The position numbers and the translations under genes are program-made. A DNA stretch of 41,532 nucleotides. Origin: Candidatus Phelpsiimicrobium noxiivivens. GTDB taxonomy: Bacteria; Omnitrophota; Gorgyraeia; Velamenicoccales; Velamenicoccaceae. Every line of letters begins with the position of its first letter. Position 1 is the first letter of the stretch. Below are positions 17,698 to 25,885 of this stretch, in pieces. The stretch is from assembly GCA_001873995.1 (NCBI GenBank), contig MNVR01000015.1:1-41532 (forward strand), read 5' to 3'. Below the pieces are notes generated by a model, which saw only the letters and a program-made list of their open reading frames with translations, was not told the DNA's origin and searched no databases.

Positions 17698-18324
17698 ATG
17701 GGCGTTTTGAACACTACAATAAAAATATTAGGCAAGAAGATAGGGATGACGCAAGTTTTCTCTGAATCTGGCAAGGTTATTCCTGTCACGGCCATTGACG
17801 CCGGGCCATGCGTAGTAATGGGGTTGACTGATAAGAATATCAGGGTCGCTTATGAGGATATCAAAGAGAATAAATTAAAAAGGCCTCAAGCCGGAATTTT
17901 CAAGAAATTAAACCTGGCTCCAAAGAGGTATATCAGGGAGCTTAGGGTGCTGGATAAAGCTAATTTTAAAGTCGGAGATGAGATAAAAGTAGATATTTTT
18001 AAAGAAGGTGATTATGTTGATGTCTCAGGTGTTTCTATAGGCAAGGGTTTTCAGGGAGGTATGAAGAGGTGGCATTGGATGGGCACGCCTGCGTCTCATG
18101 GTTCTATGTCTCATCGCAGAATAGGTTCTGTAGGCGCCAGTTCTGACCCTTCGCGCATAGTAACGGGTAAGAACATGGCAGGGCATATGGGATTTGATAA
18201 TAGGACCGTTCAAAACTTAAAAGTCATAAAAGTTGACCTAGCGAACAATATCTTGGTTGTCAAGGGCGCTGTGCCTGGGCATAAGAATTCGCTTCTTGAA
18301 ATAAGAAAAGCAATTAAAAAATGA
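17698..18324 (+). CDS. rplC: 50S ribosomal protein L3
   Basis: 208 residues from ATG 17698. The hallmark ILGKKIGMTQVF starts at about residue 10, slightly later than in most L3 proteins, so there is a short N-terminal extension. GTPASHGSMSHRRIGSVGASSDPSRI is the peptidyl-transferase-facing loop, split here only as a landmark (residues about 127-152). It overlaps the rplD start by 4 nt. L3 is an early 50S assembly protein. Confidence 0.95.
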   Translation: MGVLNTTIKILGKKIGMTQVFSESGKVIPVTAIDAGPCVVMGLTDKNIRVAYEDIKENKLKRPQAGIFKKLNLAPKRYIRELRVLDKANFKVGDEIKVDIFKEGDYVDVSGVSIGKGFQGGMKRWHWMGTPASHGSMSHRRIGSVGASSDPSRIVTGKNMAGHMGFDNRTVQNLKVIKVDLANNILVVKGAVPGHKNSLLEIRKAIKK

Positions 18325-18974
18325 CAATGGAAAAGAAAAATAGAATAGTCGTACCAGTTCATGATATGGATGCCAAAGTCGTTGAAGAAATGGAGCTGGA
18401 TGCCCATGTTTTTGACGGTGAAGTAAATAAAAAAACACTGTATCAGGCTATAGTAGGATTCAGGGCTAATCAGCGCCAGGGAACCGCCGCTACCAAGACA
18501 AGGGGCGAGATATCCGGAGGCGGCAAAAAGCCATGGAAGCAAAAAGGTACAGGCCGCGCGCGTCACGGTTCTATACGCTCGCCTTTGTGGAGGCACGGCG
18601 GTGTTGTATTCGGCCCGCACCCCAGGGATTTTAGCTATAAGATGCCTCAGAAGATCAGGTCCGAGGCTCTGCGTTCAAGTATTAACGCGAAGATAGGAAG
18701 CGGAGATTTTATCCTGGTGGAGAAGATACATATAATGCATCCTAAAACAAAGGAATTTGTTAAATTTCTGGATTCTTTAAAAGTAGGCGCATCAAGTATC
18801 ATTTGCGTGATAGACGCGATAACTGAGAATATCAAGCGCTCTACCAAGAATATACAGCGTCTTGAGATCGTAGATTCTAATTCAGTTAACGCTTATGACG
18901 TATTGAATTCAAAAAAAATATTAATAACCAGAGATTCCCTAAAGAATCTAACAAAACGCTTGAAAAATGTATAG
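18321..18974 (+). CDS. rplD: 50S ribosomal protein L4
   Basis: 217 residues. The exit-tunnel loop is recognisable as RANQRQGTAATKTRGEISGG followed by GKKPWKQKGTGRARHGS. The C-terminal half has the usual alpha/beta domain ending [10 protein letters not shown]. In enteric bacteria L4 represses the S10 operon, but no matching leader was recognised here. Two start ATGs lie 6 nt apart (18321, 18327). The first overlaps the rplC stop. It overlaps rplW by 8 nt. Confidence 0.95.
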   Translation: MTMEKKNRIVVPVHDMDAKVVEEMELDAHVFDGEVNKKTLYQAIVGFRANQRQGTAATKTRGEISGGGKKPWKQKGTGRARHGSIRSPLWRHGGVVFGPHPRDFSYKMPQKIRSEALRSSINAKIGSGDFILVEKIHIMHPKTKEFVKFLDSLKVGASSIICVIDAITENIKRSTKNIQRLEIVDSNSVNAYDVLNSKKILITRDSLKNLTKRLKNV

Positions 18975-19245
18975 TCCATATGATATTATCAAGTCTTTAA
19001 TTCACACCGAAAAAGGCACGCGCCTTGAAGATGGCGCCTGTTATCAGTTCTATGTGACTAAGAGCGCTACCAAAGTAGATATAAAGCACGCGGTAGAAAA
19101 GATATACAAAGTCAAAGTTAAGGCAGTCAATTCTTCAATTGTCCACGGCAAGTTAAAGCGCGTGCGCCAACAATTAGGAAGGCAGCCTGATTGGAAAAAG
19201 GCGTTCGTGCAGTTGGAAAAAGGCCAGAAGTTAGAGGCAAAATAA
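18967..19245 (+). CDS. rplW: 50S ribosomal protein L23
   Basis: 92 residues: [20 protein letters not shown], then [20 protein letters not shown], the conserved rRNA-binding motif. It lies at the polypeptide exit and docks signal recognition particle and trigger factor. The gene overlaps rplD by 8 nt and rplB by 1 nt, so its translation is probably coupled to both. Confidence 0.95.
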   Translation: MYSPYDIIKSLIHTEKGTRLEDGACYQFYVTKSATKVDIKHAVEKIYKVKVKAVNSSIVHGKLKRVRQQLGRQPDWKKAFVQLEKGQKLEAK

Positions 19246-20081
19246 TGGCATTAAAAAAATATAAACCCTCTACACCTGGTAAGCGCTGGGCTAACTTGCC
19301 GGATTTCGCGGAGCTCACTAAGGACTATCCTGAGAAATCCCTGACAGAGACGCTGAATAAGACCGGCGGCCGCAATAACAGAGGGCGCATCACTACCCGG
19401 CATGTTGGCGGCGGGCACAAGCGCCTCTACAGGATCGTAGATTTTAAACGGGATAAATATGACATATCTGCCAAGGTCATGTCAATAGAATATGACCCAA
19501 ATCGTTCTTGCCGTATAGCTCTCTTAAATTATAAAGATGGTGAAAAGAGGTATATTTTGGCTCCATTGGGCTTAAATGTAGGAGATGATGTATTAAGCTC
19601 CGTGGGAGCTGAGGTTGAGGTAAAGACAGGTAACGCGATGCCTTTGCGTTTTATTCCTTTGAGCGCTTTTGTGCATAATATAGAATTGTCGCACGGCCGC
19701 GGAGGGCAGATCGCCCGCAGCGCCGGTAACGCGGCGCAGATCACGGCTAAAGAAGGTGATTTCGCGCACGTCAGGCTTCCTTCCGGAGAAATAAGGCTGA
19801 TAAAACTGGATTGCCTGGCTACTATAGGCCAGGTTGGCCATGTAGAGCATGAAGCGTTGATGCACGGAAAGGCCGGAAGAAAACGCTGGCTGGGTATTCG
19901 GCCTACGGTCCGAGGTTCCGCCATGAATCCTATTGACCATCCGCACGGCGGAGGTGAAGGTAAAGCCGGACAAGGTAACCCTCACCCTGTGTCGCCATGG
20001 GGGCAGAAGTGTAAAGGTTTAAAGACTAGAAAGCATAAAAGATATTCAACTAGATATATCATAACGCGAAGGAATGGATAA
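19245..20081 (+). CDS. rplB: 50S ribosomal protein L2
   Basis: 278 residues from ATG 19245, whose A is the last base of the rplW stop. An in-frame start at 19191 inside rplW lacks conservation. Landmarks are [27 protein letters not shown], and the universal [17 protein letters not shown] near the C-terminus, which contains the histidine close to the peptidyl transferase centre. Standard length and order. Confidence 0.97.
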   Translation: MALKKYKPSTPGKRWANLPDFAELTKDYPEKSLTETLNKTGGRNNRGRITTRHVGGGHKRLYRIVDFKRDKYDISAKVMSIEYDPNRSCRIALLNYKDGEKRYILAPLGLNVGDDVLSSVGAEVEVKTGNAMPLRFIPLSAFVHNIELSHGRGGQIARSAGNAAQITAKEGDFAHVRLPSGEIRLIKLDCLATIGQVGHVEHEALMHGKAGRKRWLGIRPTVRGSAMNPIDHPHGGGEGKAGQGNPHPVSPWGQKCKGLKTRKHKRYSTRYIITRRNG

Positions 20082-20369
20082 ATGCCTAGGTCATTAAAAA
20101 AAGGGCCTTTTGTAGAAGAGAAGCTTTGCAAAAAAGTTGAGAACGCGCGTAAGTCAGGTTCCAGGCAACCCATTAAGACGTGGTCCAGGAGTTCTACCGT
20201 AATCCCGGATTTCGTAGGGTTCACGATCTCAGTGCACGATGGGCGCAAACATGTTCCTATCTTTATAACGGAGAATATGGTTGGGCATAAATTAGGTGAG
20301 TTCGCGCCTACGAGGCTTTTTAGGAAACACAGCGGCGTCAAAGCGAAGAAAGGCGTTGAATTAACTTAA
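20082..20369 (+). CDS. rpsS: 30S ribosomal protein S19
   Basis: 95 residues starting [15 protein letters not shown], with [20 protein letters not shown] and [17 protein letters not shown]. It begins directly after the rplB stop with no spacer. It binds 16S rRNA in the 30S head together with S13, encoded 9 kb downstream. The ribosome binding site must lie inside the end of rplB (GCGAAGGAATGG). Confidence 0.97.
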   Translation: MPRSLKKGPFVEEKLCKKVENARKSGSRQPIKTWSRSSTVIPDFVGFTISVHDGRKHVPIFITENMVGHKLGEFAPTRLFRKHSGVKAKKGVELT

Positions 20370-20376
20370 AAATTAT

Positions 20377-20715
20377 ATGTTAGCAAGTGCGCAGGGAAAA
20401 TTTATAAGGGGTTCCGGCAGAAAAATAAGGCAGGTGGTTGATCTTATCCGCGGGATGAAGGCGAGCGAAGCTCTTTCATTTTTGAAATTCGTGAATAAAC
20501 GGCCCGTCTATTACGTAAGCAAAGTCCTGCATTCAGCCATAGCTAATGCCAAGGTCAAGGGGTTAAATGTTGATGACCTGGTCATCTCAAAGATAACCGC
20601 GGATGACGGCCCAAGATGGAAAAGGTTCAGGGCGGCCGCTTTTGGTAGAGCAACAGAGATATTAAAGAGGACGAGCCATATAAAAATAGAGTTAGATCTG
20701 AAGAAAGAGAAATAG
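20377..20715 (+). CDS. rplV: 50S ribosomal protein L22
   Basis: 112 residues: KFIRGSGRKIRQVVDLIRG near the start and the long beta-hairpin region ITADDGPRWKRFRAAAFGRA that reaches the exit tunnel. Standard size. It has no recognisable Shine-Dalgarno and lies 7 nt after rpsS. Its 3' side is followed by a conserved two-hairpin element before rpsC. Confidence 0.95.
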   Translation: MLASAQGKFIRGSGRKIRQVVDLIRGMKASEALSFLKFVNKRPVYYVSKVLHSAIANAKVKGLNVDDLVISKITADDGPRWKRFRAAAFGRATEILKRTSHIKIELDLKKEK

Positions 20716-20716
20716 C

Positions 20717-20769
20717 ACGCCTGGCCCTTATAAGGAATTGGGCCAGCGTTACGTTTTTTATGTAAGGAG
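20717..20769 (+). repeat. Two-hairpin intercistronic element before rpsC (sense copy)
   Basis: Hairpin 1 pairs ACGC, bulged C (20721), TGGCCC with GGGCCA, GCGT (20740-20749) around loop TTATAAGGAATT (20728-20739). Hairpin 2 pairs TTACGT (20749-20754) with ATGTAA (20760-20765) around TTTTT. The final AA starts the rpsC Shine-Dalgarno AAGGAG (20764-20769). The inner stem and loop are identical to the copy before rpsH, while the outer stem differs yet still pairs. Confidence 0.8.
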
Positions 20770-20776
20770 AGCATTA

Positions 20777-21463
20777 ATGGGACAAAAAGTAAACCCGATA
20801 TCCGTAAGGTTAGGTTTTATAAGAGATTCAGATTCTAAGTGGTTTGCCCGTCACGCTGATTTCGGGAATTTCCTGGAAGAAGATTTTATGATACGCAAGC
20901 ATATAAAGAATTTACTTAAGCAGGCGGCTGTTGCTAAAGTGGTTATTGAACGCGTGGCAGGCAAGCTTAAGATCCGCATCCATTCAGCAAGGCCAGGTGT
21001 CATTATAGGCAGGCATGGCGCGGATATAGAAAAGCTGACAGGCGAGTTAAGGGGCATAGCCAAGAATAAAGAGATCATAGTTGATATTGAAGAGATCAAA
21101 AATCCCGCTGTTAACGCGCAGCTTGTCGCGGAGAACGTCGCTTTTCAGTTGGAAAAACGCGTGGCTTTTAGAAGAGCTATTAAGAGGTCCATTGATCAGG
21201 CTGCTTCCGCGGGAGCCAAGGGTATCAAAGTCTGCGTAGCCGGCCGCTTGGGCGGCGCGGAGATAGCGCGTACCCAGGTTTATAAATGGGGTAGCGTGCC
21301 TTTACAGACATTCAGGGCTGACATTGATTATGGTTTTACGGAAGCGCATACACGTTATGGCCTTATCGGATGTAAGGTCTGGATACATAAGGGAGACGCT
21401 CTTATAGAAAGATTGAAAGAGACTAAGAAACGGCAGGAAGAGACCAAGAAAGACGGAGAATAG
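20777..21463 (+). CDS. rpsC: 30S ribosomal protein S3
   Basis: Start at ATG 20777, behind AAGGAG at 20764-20769, gives 228 residues beginning MGQKVNPISVRLGFIRDSDS. An earlier in-frame start at 20738 lies inside the hairpin element and is not conserved. The KH domain carries RPGVIIGRHGADIEKL, and the C-terminal domain GRLGGAEIAR and GLIGCKVWI. It forms part of the mRNA entry channel helicase. It ends in a charged Glu/Lys tail. Confidence 0.96.
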   Translation: MGQKVNPISVRLGFIRDSDSKWFARHADFGNFLEEDFMIRKHIKNLLKQAAVAKVVIERVAGKLKIRIHSARPGVIIGRHGADIEKLTGELRGIAKNKEIIVDIEEIKNPAVNAQLVAENVAFQLEKRVAFRRAIKRSIDQAASAGAKGIKVCVAGRLGGAEIARTQVYKWGSVPLQTFRADIDYGFTEAHTRYGLIGCKVWIHKGDALIERLKETKKRQEETKKDGE

Positions 21464-21466
21464 GTT

Positions 21467-21886
21467 ATGCCTTTAATGCCCAGAAGGGTTAAATATAGAA
21501 AATTTCAGCGCGGCAAGAATCGCGGTATAGCGGTGAGAGGTTCTGACCTAAGTTTTGGCGAGTTCGGGCTGAAGGTGTTGCAGAACGGCACAATAAAAGA
21601 TAAGCAGATCGAATCAGTAAGAGTCCTTTTGGCAAGGCAATTGAGAGGCAGCGGAAAAGTGTGGATCAGGATATTTCCGCATAAGTCAGTGACTAAAAAA
21701 CCCGCAGAAACCCGCATGGGAAAAGGTAAAGGTGATCTCTCCTATTGGGTGGCTCAAGTAAAGCGTGGCGCTATTCTTTTTGAATTAGGCGGAGTCCCTG
21801 AGCAGTTAGCGCGTATCGCTTTTCGCTTGTGCGCCTTTAAGCTTCCACTTAGGACAAAATTCATCACAAGGGCATCTGAGATATAG
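21467..21886 (+). CDS. rplP: 50S ribosomal protein L16
   Basis: 139 residues: MPLMPRRVKYRKFQRGKNRG and the loop GSGKVWIRIFPHKSVTKKPAETRMGKGKG, given as landmarks near residues 63-90. A second ATG lies 9 nt later. The first is kept because the GGAG at about 21456 suits it better. L16 organises the A-site tRNA pocket. Three nt separate it from rpsC. Confidence 0.95.
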   Translation: MPLMPRRVKYRKFQRGKNRGIAVRGSDLSFGEFGLKVLQNGTIKDKQIESVRVLLARQLRGSGKVWIRIFPHKSVTKKPAETRMGKGKGDLSYWVAQVKRGAILFELGGVPEQLARIAFRLCAFKLPLRTKFITRASEI

Positions 21887-21894
21887 GAATAATT

Positions 21895-22095
21895 ATGAAA
21901 CTCCAAGAATTAAGGAATTTAAGTAAAGAGGATTTGTCGTTAAAATTGGTTAATTGTAAAGAAGAATTGGCTAAACTGAGTTATCTTAAGAACTCAGGCC
22001 AAATAGATAAGCCACATCAATTCAAGATCTTGAGAAAGACCGTAGCCCGTATTAACACGCTTTTGAAAGAAGCTGCTTTGGCAAAGAAGGAATAA
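21895..22095 (+). CDS. rpmC: 50S ribosomal protein L29
   Basis: 66 residues of two helices: [20 protein letters not shown] and [19 protein letters not shown], the usual L29 coiled pair. It contacts L23 near the tunnel exit. Standard place between rplP and rpsQ. Small, but family, length and order agree. Confidence 0.93.
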   Translation: MKLQELRNLSKEDLSLKLVNCKEELAKLSYLKNSGQIDKPHQFKILRKTVARINTLLKEAALAKKE

Positions 22096-22100
22096 AAATT

Positions 22101-22397
22101 ATGAGCGCAGAACAAGTTCAGCAAGATTCAAAAAGAAAAGAATTCACTGGCATAGTGGTCAGCGATAAGATGAAGAAGACTATAGTCGTTGAAGTAACTA
22201 GTTTGGTCAGGCACGGCCAATATTCAAAGACTATAAGGAGAAAAGAGAGATTTAAGGCCCACGACGAAAAGAATGAGGCGCGCATCGGAGATATCGTTCT
22301 CATCCATGAAACCAGGCCTATGTCAAAAGACAAGCGCTGGAGATTAGTTGAGATCATCACAAAGGCTAAGATAACGGAGGCGCTAAATGATATTTAA
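22101..22397 (+). CDS. rpsQ: 30S ribosomal protein S17
   Basis: 98 residues: [20 protein letters not shown], then [20 protein letters not shown] and [12 protein letters not shown], the OB-fold signature of S17. The ten or so N-terminal residues ([11 protein letters not shown]) extend beyond the minimal family. Its 3' end overlaps rplN by 11 nt. Confidence 0.95.
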   Translation: MSAEQVQQDSKRKEFTGIVVSDKMKKTIVVEVTSLVRHGQYSKTIRRKERFKAHDEKNEARIGDIVLIHETRPMSKDKRWRLVEIITKAKITEALNDI

Positions 22398-22755
22398 ACG
22401 CACGCTTTTAACGGTCGCGGATAATACCGGAGCCAAAGTGGTTTCTTGTATCGGAGTGATAGGAAGAAAGGGTAAGTTGGACGCGACTATCGGGGATATA
22501 ATTACTGTTAATATAAAATCATCCACGCCTGACGCGTCTATAAAGAAGGGCGAAGTGGCTAGGGGTGTTGTCGTGCGAATGAGAGCCCCTTTGAGAAGGG
22601 CGGACGGTTCCTATTTAAAATTTGATTCCAACGCTGTTGTCATGATAGACACTCAACTTAATCCCAGGGGCACTCGCGTATTCGGGCCCGTGGCCAGAGA
22701 ATTAAGAGATAGAAATTTCATGAAGATCATTTCGTTGGCGCCAGAGGTTATATAA
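22387..22755 (+). CDS. rplN: 50S ribosomal protein L14
   Basis: 122 residues, exact family length: [21 protein letters not shown], then [21 protein letters not shown] and [27 protein letters not shown] near the end. L14 lies at the subunit interface. A GGAGG (22376) inside rpsQ serves as ribosome binding site for the overlapping start. Confidence 0.96.
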   Translation: MIFKRTLLTVADNTGAKVVSCIGVIGRKGKLDATIGDIITVNIKSSTPDASIKKGEVARGVVVRMRAPLRRADGSYLKFDSNAVVMIDTQLNPRGTRVFGPVARELRDRNFMKIISLAPEVI

Positions 22756-22770
22756 AGGTAAAAAATGAGA

Positions 22771-22793
22771 AACTCCCCGCAAACTTTGGAGTT
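22771..22793 (+). promoter_or_regulatory. Small hairpin in the rplN-rplX gap
   Basis: AACTCC (22771-22776) pairs with GGAGTT (22788-22793) around an 11-nt loop, CCGCAAACTTT. ATGTT (22795-22799) can pair with AACAT (22810-22814). It has no bulged C and a different loop, so I do not count it in the two-hairpin family. Role unknown; could be a processing or pausing signal. Confidence 0.35.
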
Positions 22794-22831
22794 AATGTTG
22801 TAAGGAAAAAACATAAAAGGGCAAAATTAAT

Positions 22832-23146
22832 ATGTTCAAGATAAAAAAAGGCGATACTGTAGCAGTCATAACCGGAAAAGATAAAGGCAAGCAGGGTAAA
22901 GTTGTGCATATTTTACCTGAGGCGGGCAAGGCTGTAGTTGAAGGCGTTAATTACGTTAAGAAACATAAAAGGCGCACTCAGCAGGAACAGCAGCATACTG
23001 GCATAGTTCAGATAGAACAACCTATTCAATTGTCTAACTTAAAACTTGTCTGCAAAAGCTGTAACGCCCCGACAAAAGTAGGATTTTCTATTTTGAAAGA
23101 TAAAACTAAAGTGCGCATTTGTAAGAAGTGCAACGAGGCCATATAA
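22832..23146 (+). CDS. rplX: 50S ribosomal protein L24 (zinc-ribbon type)
   Basis: 104 residues. The KOW motif is MFKIKKGDTVAVITGKDKGK. VVEGVNYVKKHKR follows, and the C-terminal part has C74, C77, C97 and C100, an extra zinc-ribbon found in a subset of bacterial L24 proteins. L24 starts 50S assembly. There is no spacer before rplE. The 76-nt leader holds a hairpin. Confidence 0.95.
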   Translation: MFKIKKGDTVAVITGKDKGKQGKVVHILPEAGKAVVEGVNYVKKHKRRTQQEQQHTGIVQIEQPIQLSNLKLVCKSCNAPTKVGFSILKDKTKVRICKKCNEAI

Positions 23147-23698
23147 ATGATACCGCGAATGCTTGAAAAATATAGGAAAGAAGTAGTTCCTGAGATGGTA
23201 AAGATCATGGGATATAAGAATGGTATACAGGTCCCGCGCCTGAAGAAGATAGTAGTTAATATGGGTGTGGGAGAGGCAATTACAGACATTAAATTTTTAG
23301 ATAAGTCTGTTGAAGAACTGGCGACTATTACGGGGCAGAAGCCCGTGATAACGCGCTGTAGGAAGGCTATAGCCAATTTTAAGGTCAAGGAAAATCAGGC
23401 CGTAGGGTGCCGCGTGACGCTAAGGCGCCAAAAGATGTATGAGTTTCTTGATAGGTTGATCAGCGTAGCGCTCCCAAGAATAAGAGATTTTCGCGGCTTG
23501 AACCCGGATTCTTTTGACGGCGGAGGTAATTTCAGCATAGGCATTACCGAACAAGGTATCTTTCCTGAGATCGATTTTGACAAGATCACGCGCGTGCAGG
23601 GTATGGACATTACTATAGTTATGGATTCGCGTTCTAAGAAGGAGTCTTATGAGTTGTTAAAACTTTTAGGTATGCCTTTTAAGACAGAGAAAGGATAG
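23147..23698 (+). CDS. rplE: 50S ribosomal protein L5
   Basis: 183 residues: MIPRMLEKYRKEVVPEMVK, KIVVNMGVGEA, ITGQKPVITRCRKAIANFK and FPEIDFDKITRVQGMDITIV are all L5 landmarks. It binds 5S rRNA and contacts the P-site tRNA elbow. The ATG immediately follows the rplX stop. Confidence 0.97.
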   Translation: MIPRMLEKYRKEVVPEMVKIMGYKNGIQVPRLKKIVVNMGVGEAITDIKFLDKSVEELATITGQKPVITRCRKAIANFKVKENQAVGCRVTLRRQKMYEFLDRLISVALPRIRDFRGLNPDSFDGGGNFSIGITEQGIFPEIDFDKITRVQGMDITIVMDSRSKKESYELLKLLGMPFKTEKG

Positions 23699-23704
23699 AT
23701 AGCT

Positions 23705-23890
23705 GTGGCAAAAAAATCTCAGATAAACCGCTGGAAGGCAAAACCAAAATTTTCAACAAGGAAGTATAATCGTTGCCGTTTGTGCGGCCGTTCCGGCGGG
23801 TATTATAGAAGATTTCAGTTATGCCGTATTTGTTTCAGGGAGCTGGCATCCAAAGGTGAGATACCAGGCGTAAAAAAAGCGAGCTGGTAA
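23705..23890 (+). CDS. rpsN: 30S ribosomal protein S14, type Z
   Basis: 61 residues from GTG 23705. C24, C27, C40 and C43 form the zinc site of the short (type Z) S14; the long zinc-free form would be about 100 residues. The ending GVKKASW is typical. It lies between rplE and rpsH as usual. The GTG start has only a weak ribosome binding site (GATAGCT). Confidence 0.95.
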   Translation: MAKKSQINRWKAKPKFSTRKYNRCRLCGRSGGYYRRFQLCRICFRELASKGEIPGVKKASW

Positions 23891-23894
23891 AACT

Positions 23895-23948
23895 AATACC
23901 TGGCCCTTATAAGGAATTGGGCCAGTATTGCGCTTTCTGCACAAGGAG
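23895..23948 (+). repeat. Two-hairpin intercistronic element before rpsH (sense copy)
   Basis: Hairpin 1: AATAC, bulged C (23900), TGGCCC, loop TTATAAGGAATT (23907-23918), GGGCCA, GTATT (to 23929). Hairpin 2: TTGCGC (23928-23933), loop TTTCT, GCACAA (23939-23944), with one C.A mismatch. Its last AA opens the Shine-Dalgarno AAGGAG (23943-23948). Compared with the rpsC copy, outer pairs ACGC/GCGT have become AATAC/GTATT, a compensated change. Confidence 0.8.
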
Positions 23949-23954
23949 ATATAA

Positions 23955-24350
23955 ATGTCTTTATCAGATCCTATCGCGAATATGTTAACAATGATCAGGA
24001 ACGCGGCGCGCGCCAAAAAAGAAAAGGTGGATATCCCGCATTCAAAACTTTTAACGAGTTTGGCCGATATCTTAAAAAGAGAAGGCTATATTGATAATTA
24101 CAGGGTTATAAAAGATACAAAACAGGGTTTATTGAGGGTTTATTTAAGGTATGTCCGCAAGAGATCCGTCATAATAAATTTAAAACGTGTATCCAGGCCA
24201 GGGTTGCGTATTTACGCTGATATTAAACATATACCAAGGGTTTTACGCGGAAAAGGCACGGCGATACTTACGACGTCCAAAGGGCTCATGACAAATACTG
24301 AGGCTCACGAGGCAAAAGTAGGCGGCGAAGTCCTTTGTTATATTTGGTAA
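23955..24350 (+). CDS. rpsH: 30S ribosomal protein S8
   Basis: 131 residues: MSLSDPIANMLTMIRNAARA at the start and the C-terminal GTAILTTSKGLMTNTEAHEAKVGGEVLCYIW, near residues 98-131. S8 binds helix 21 of 16S rRNA and represses the spc operon in E. coli by binding mRNA near rplE. Whether the hairpin element just upstream imitates that site is unknown. Strong AAGGAGA 7 nt before ATG. Confidence 0.96.
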   Translation: MSLSDPIANMLTMIRNAARAKKEKVDIPHSKLLTSLADILKREGYIDNYRVIKDTKQGLLRVYLRYVRKRSVIINLKRVSRPGLRIYADIKHIPRVLRGKGTAILTTSKGLMTNTEAHEAKVGGEVLCYIW

Positions 24351-24435
24351 ATGTATAATACCGCTTCGTAAGAAGCGCCAAAATTCTATACTATAATTTT
24401 GGCATACTCAGCGGTATGCCACTGAATCATTACAT
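24351..24435 (+). promoter_or_regulatory. Nested palindrome filling the rplF leader
   Basis: ATGTA (24351) can pair with TACAT (24431). ATACCGCT (24358-24365) pairs with AGCGGTAT (24410-24417). GCCAAAATT (24377-24385) pairs with AATTTTGGC (24395-24403). Two competing pairings exist: CGCTT with AAGCG (24362-24377), and GGCATAC (24401-24407) with GTATGCC (24414-24420). So the RNA could switch between one long rod and two or three separate hairpins. The ribosome binding site AAAGGTG follows directly. Regulatory role is inference. Confidence 0.55.
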
Positions 24436-24446
24436 AAAGGTGTTCC

Positions 24447-24986
24447 ATGTCAAGGATTGGAAAGAAACCAGTTGAAATATTGCAGGGTACTAAGGCAAGC
24501 GTAATAGATGATATGTTAGTTATCGAGGGGCCTAAGGGTAAGCTTGAGTATCGCATGCCTTCAGTTATCTCTTGTGAAACTAAGGACGGAAAATTATATT
24601 TCGCGGCGGCTAACTCCATAAAAACAACGAAAGCGCTTCACGGTACGTCGCGGGCTTTAGCGGTTAATATGATGATAGGCGTCACGTCTGGCTATAGTAA
24701 GACTTTGAAAATTGAGGGTGTTGGTTATAAAGCCGCGGTCCAGGGCAAGAATTTAAAGCTTAACGTGGGTTTTTCGCATTCCGTGGAATACGCGATACCC
24801 GAAGGCATCAAAATAGACGCTTCCAAGCAAGTGGAATTAGTTGTTTCAGGTATTGATAAGGTCAAAGTAGGCCAGGTGTCTGCTGAGATACGCCATATAT
24901 GCCCTCCTGAGCCATATAAAGGTAAGGGCATACGTTATTCGGATGAACGTGTTAGGAGAAAAGTCGGTAAGGCTGTGACAAAGTAA
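24447..24986 (+). CDS. rplF: 50S ribosomal protein L6
   Basis: 179 residues: [42 protein letters not shown] (around residues 92-113) and the C-terminal signature [21 protein letters not shown]6 lies close to the sarcin-ricin loop and factor-binding site. It follows a 96-nt structured leader, one of the longest gaps in the cluster. Confidence 0.97.
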   Translation: MSRIGKKPVEILQGTKASVIDDMLVIEGPKGKLEYRMPSVISCETKDGKLYFAAANSIKTTKALHGTSRALAVNMMIGVTSGYSKTLKIEGVGYKAAVQGKNLKLNVGFSHSVEYAIPEGIKIDASKQVELVVSGIDKVKVGQVSAEIRHICPPEPYKGKGIRYSDERVRRKVGKAVTK

Positions 24987-24996
24987 GGGTAAAAAA

Positions 24997-25356
24997 ATGA
25001 CAATAAAGATATCAGGAAGAGAAAAAAGGCATTTAAGGCTGAGGAAGCGTATCATTGGCACCGCGGAAAGGCCGCGCCTTAATGTACGCAGGAGCCTGAA
25101 GAATTTATTTATACAGATCATCGACGATTCAAAGAGGGTCACACTTTTGAGCGTGTCTACTACGGATAAGAATATTAGATCTAAGATCACTTACGGCGGC
25201 AATATAAAAGCAGCTGTCTTATTGGGAGATACTGTGGCTCAGATGGCCAAAGGCAAAAATATTGTAAAGGTAGTTTTTGATAGAGGCGGTTACGATTATC
25301 ATGGCCGGATAAGGGCATTTGCAGAAGCTGCGAGAAAAGGCGGATTGGAGTTTTAG
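24997..25356 (+). CDS. rplR: 50S ribosomal protein L18
   Basis: 119 residues: [34 protein letters not shown] and the C-terminal [28 protein letters not shown], near residues 90-119. It binds 5S rRNA together with L5. One base separates its stop from the rpsE start. Confidence 0.96.
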   Translation: MTIKISGREKRHLRLRKRIIGTAERPRLNVRRSLKNLFIQIIDDSKRVTLLSVSTTDKNIRSKITYGGNIKAAVLLGDTVAQMAKGKNIVKVVFDRGGYDYHGRIRAFAEAARKGGLEF

Positions 25357-25357
25357 C

Positions 25358-25885
25358 ATGGTTGAACGCATTTTTGGATCGGAATCAAAAGAAGCTATTG
25401 AAAAAGTAGTTAAGATAAACCGTGTGGCTAAGGTTACAAAAGGCGGCAAGAAACTTTCTTTTAGCGCATTGGTCGTTGTGGGTAATACCAAAGGCAGAGT
25501 AGGTATTTCTTTAGGTAAAGCTAATGAAGTAGCAGATGCTATAAGAAAAGGAATATCTCAGGCTAAGAGAAATATGATGACCGTGCCTATGGTTGGAACG
25601 ACTATTCCATACGATGTAATGGGTAAGTTTGGTTCCGCGCGCGTGATGCTTAAGCCGGCTGTTGAAGGAACCGGTATTATAGCTTCTGGCCCTGTCAGGG
25701 CTGTGTGCGAAGCTGCCGGTATCAAGGATATTCTGACAAAGTGTATTACGAGCAACAATCCTTTGAATGTTATTTTGGCTACACTGCAGGGATTTAAACA
25801 GATGAATACGGACCTTGAAATATTTGATCTTAGGAATGAGCCTAGGTCCGAGCAAAATGAGGTTGCTAAAGATGCAAATAACTGA
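25358..25885 (+). CDS. rpsE: 30S ribosomal protein S5
   Basis: Start at ATG 25358 gives 175 residues; an earlier in-frame start would lie in rplR. Landmarks are [30 protein letters not shown]-type loop ([20 protein letters not shown]) and the C-terminal domain with [19 protein letters not shown]. It contributes to decoding accuracy and mRNA entry. Its 3' end overlaps rplO by 14 nt, leaving no room for rpmD, which usually stands here. Confidence 0.96.
   Translation: MVERIFGSESKEAIEKVVKINRVAKVTKGGKKLSFSALVVVGNTKGRVGISLGKANEVADAIRKGISQAKRNMMTVPMVGTTIPYDVMGKFGSARVMLKPAVEGTGIIASGPVRAVCEAAGIKDILTKCITSNNPLNVILATLQGFKQMNTDLEIFDLRNEPRSEQNEVAKDANN

Noticed and set aside
22771-22814. Sixth copy of the two-hairpin element before rplX
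   Set aside because: There is no bulged C, the loop CCGCAAACTTT does not match, and the second stem has a 10-nt loop and does not touch the ribosome binding site.
24354-24359. Promoter with TATAAT before rplF
   Set aside because: The nearest TTGTTA is only 13 nt upstream, and the box overlaps the palindrome arms.
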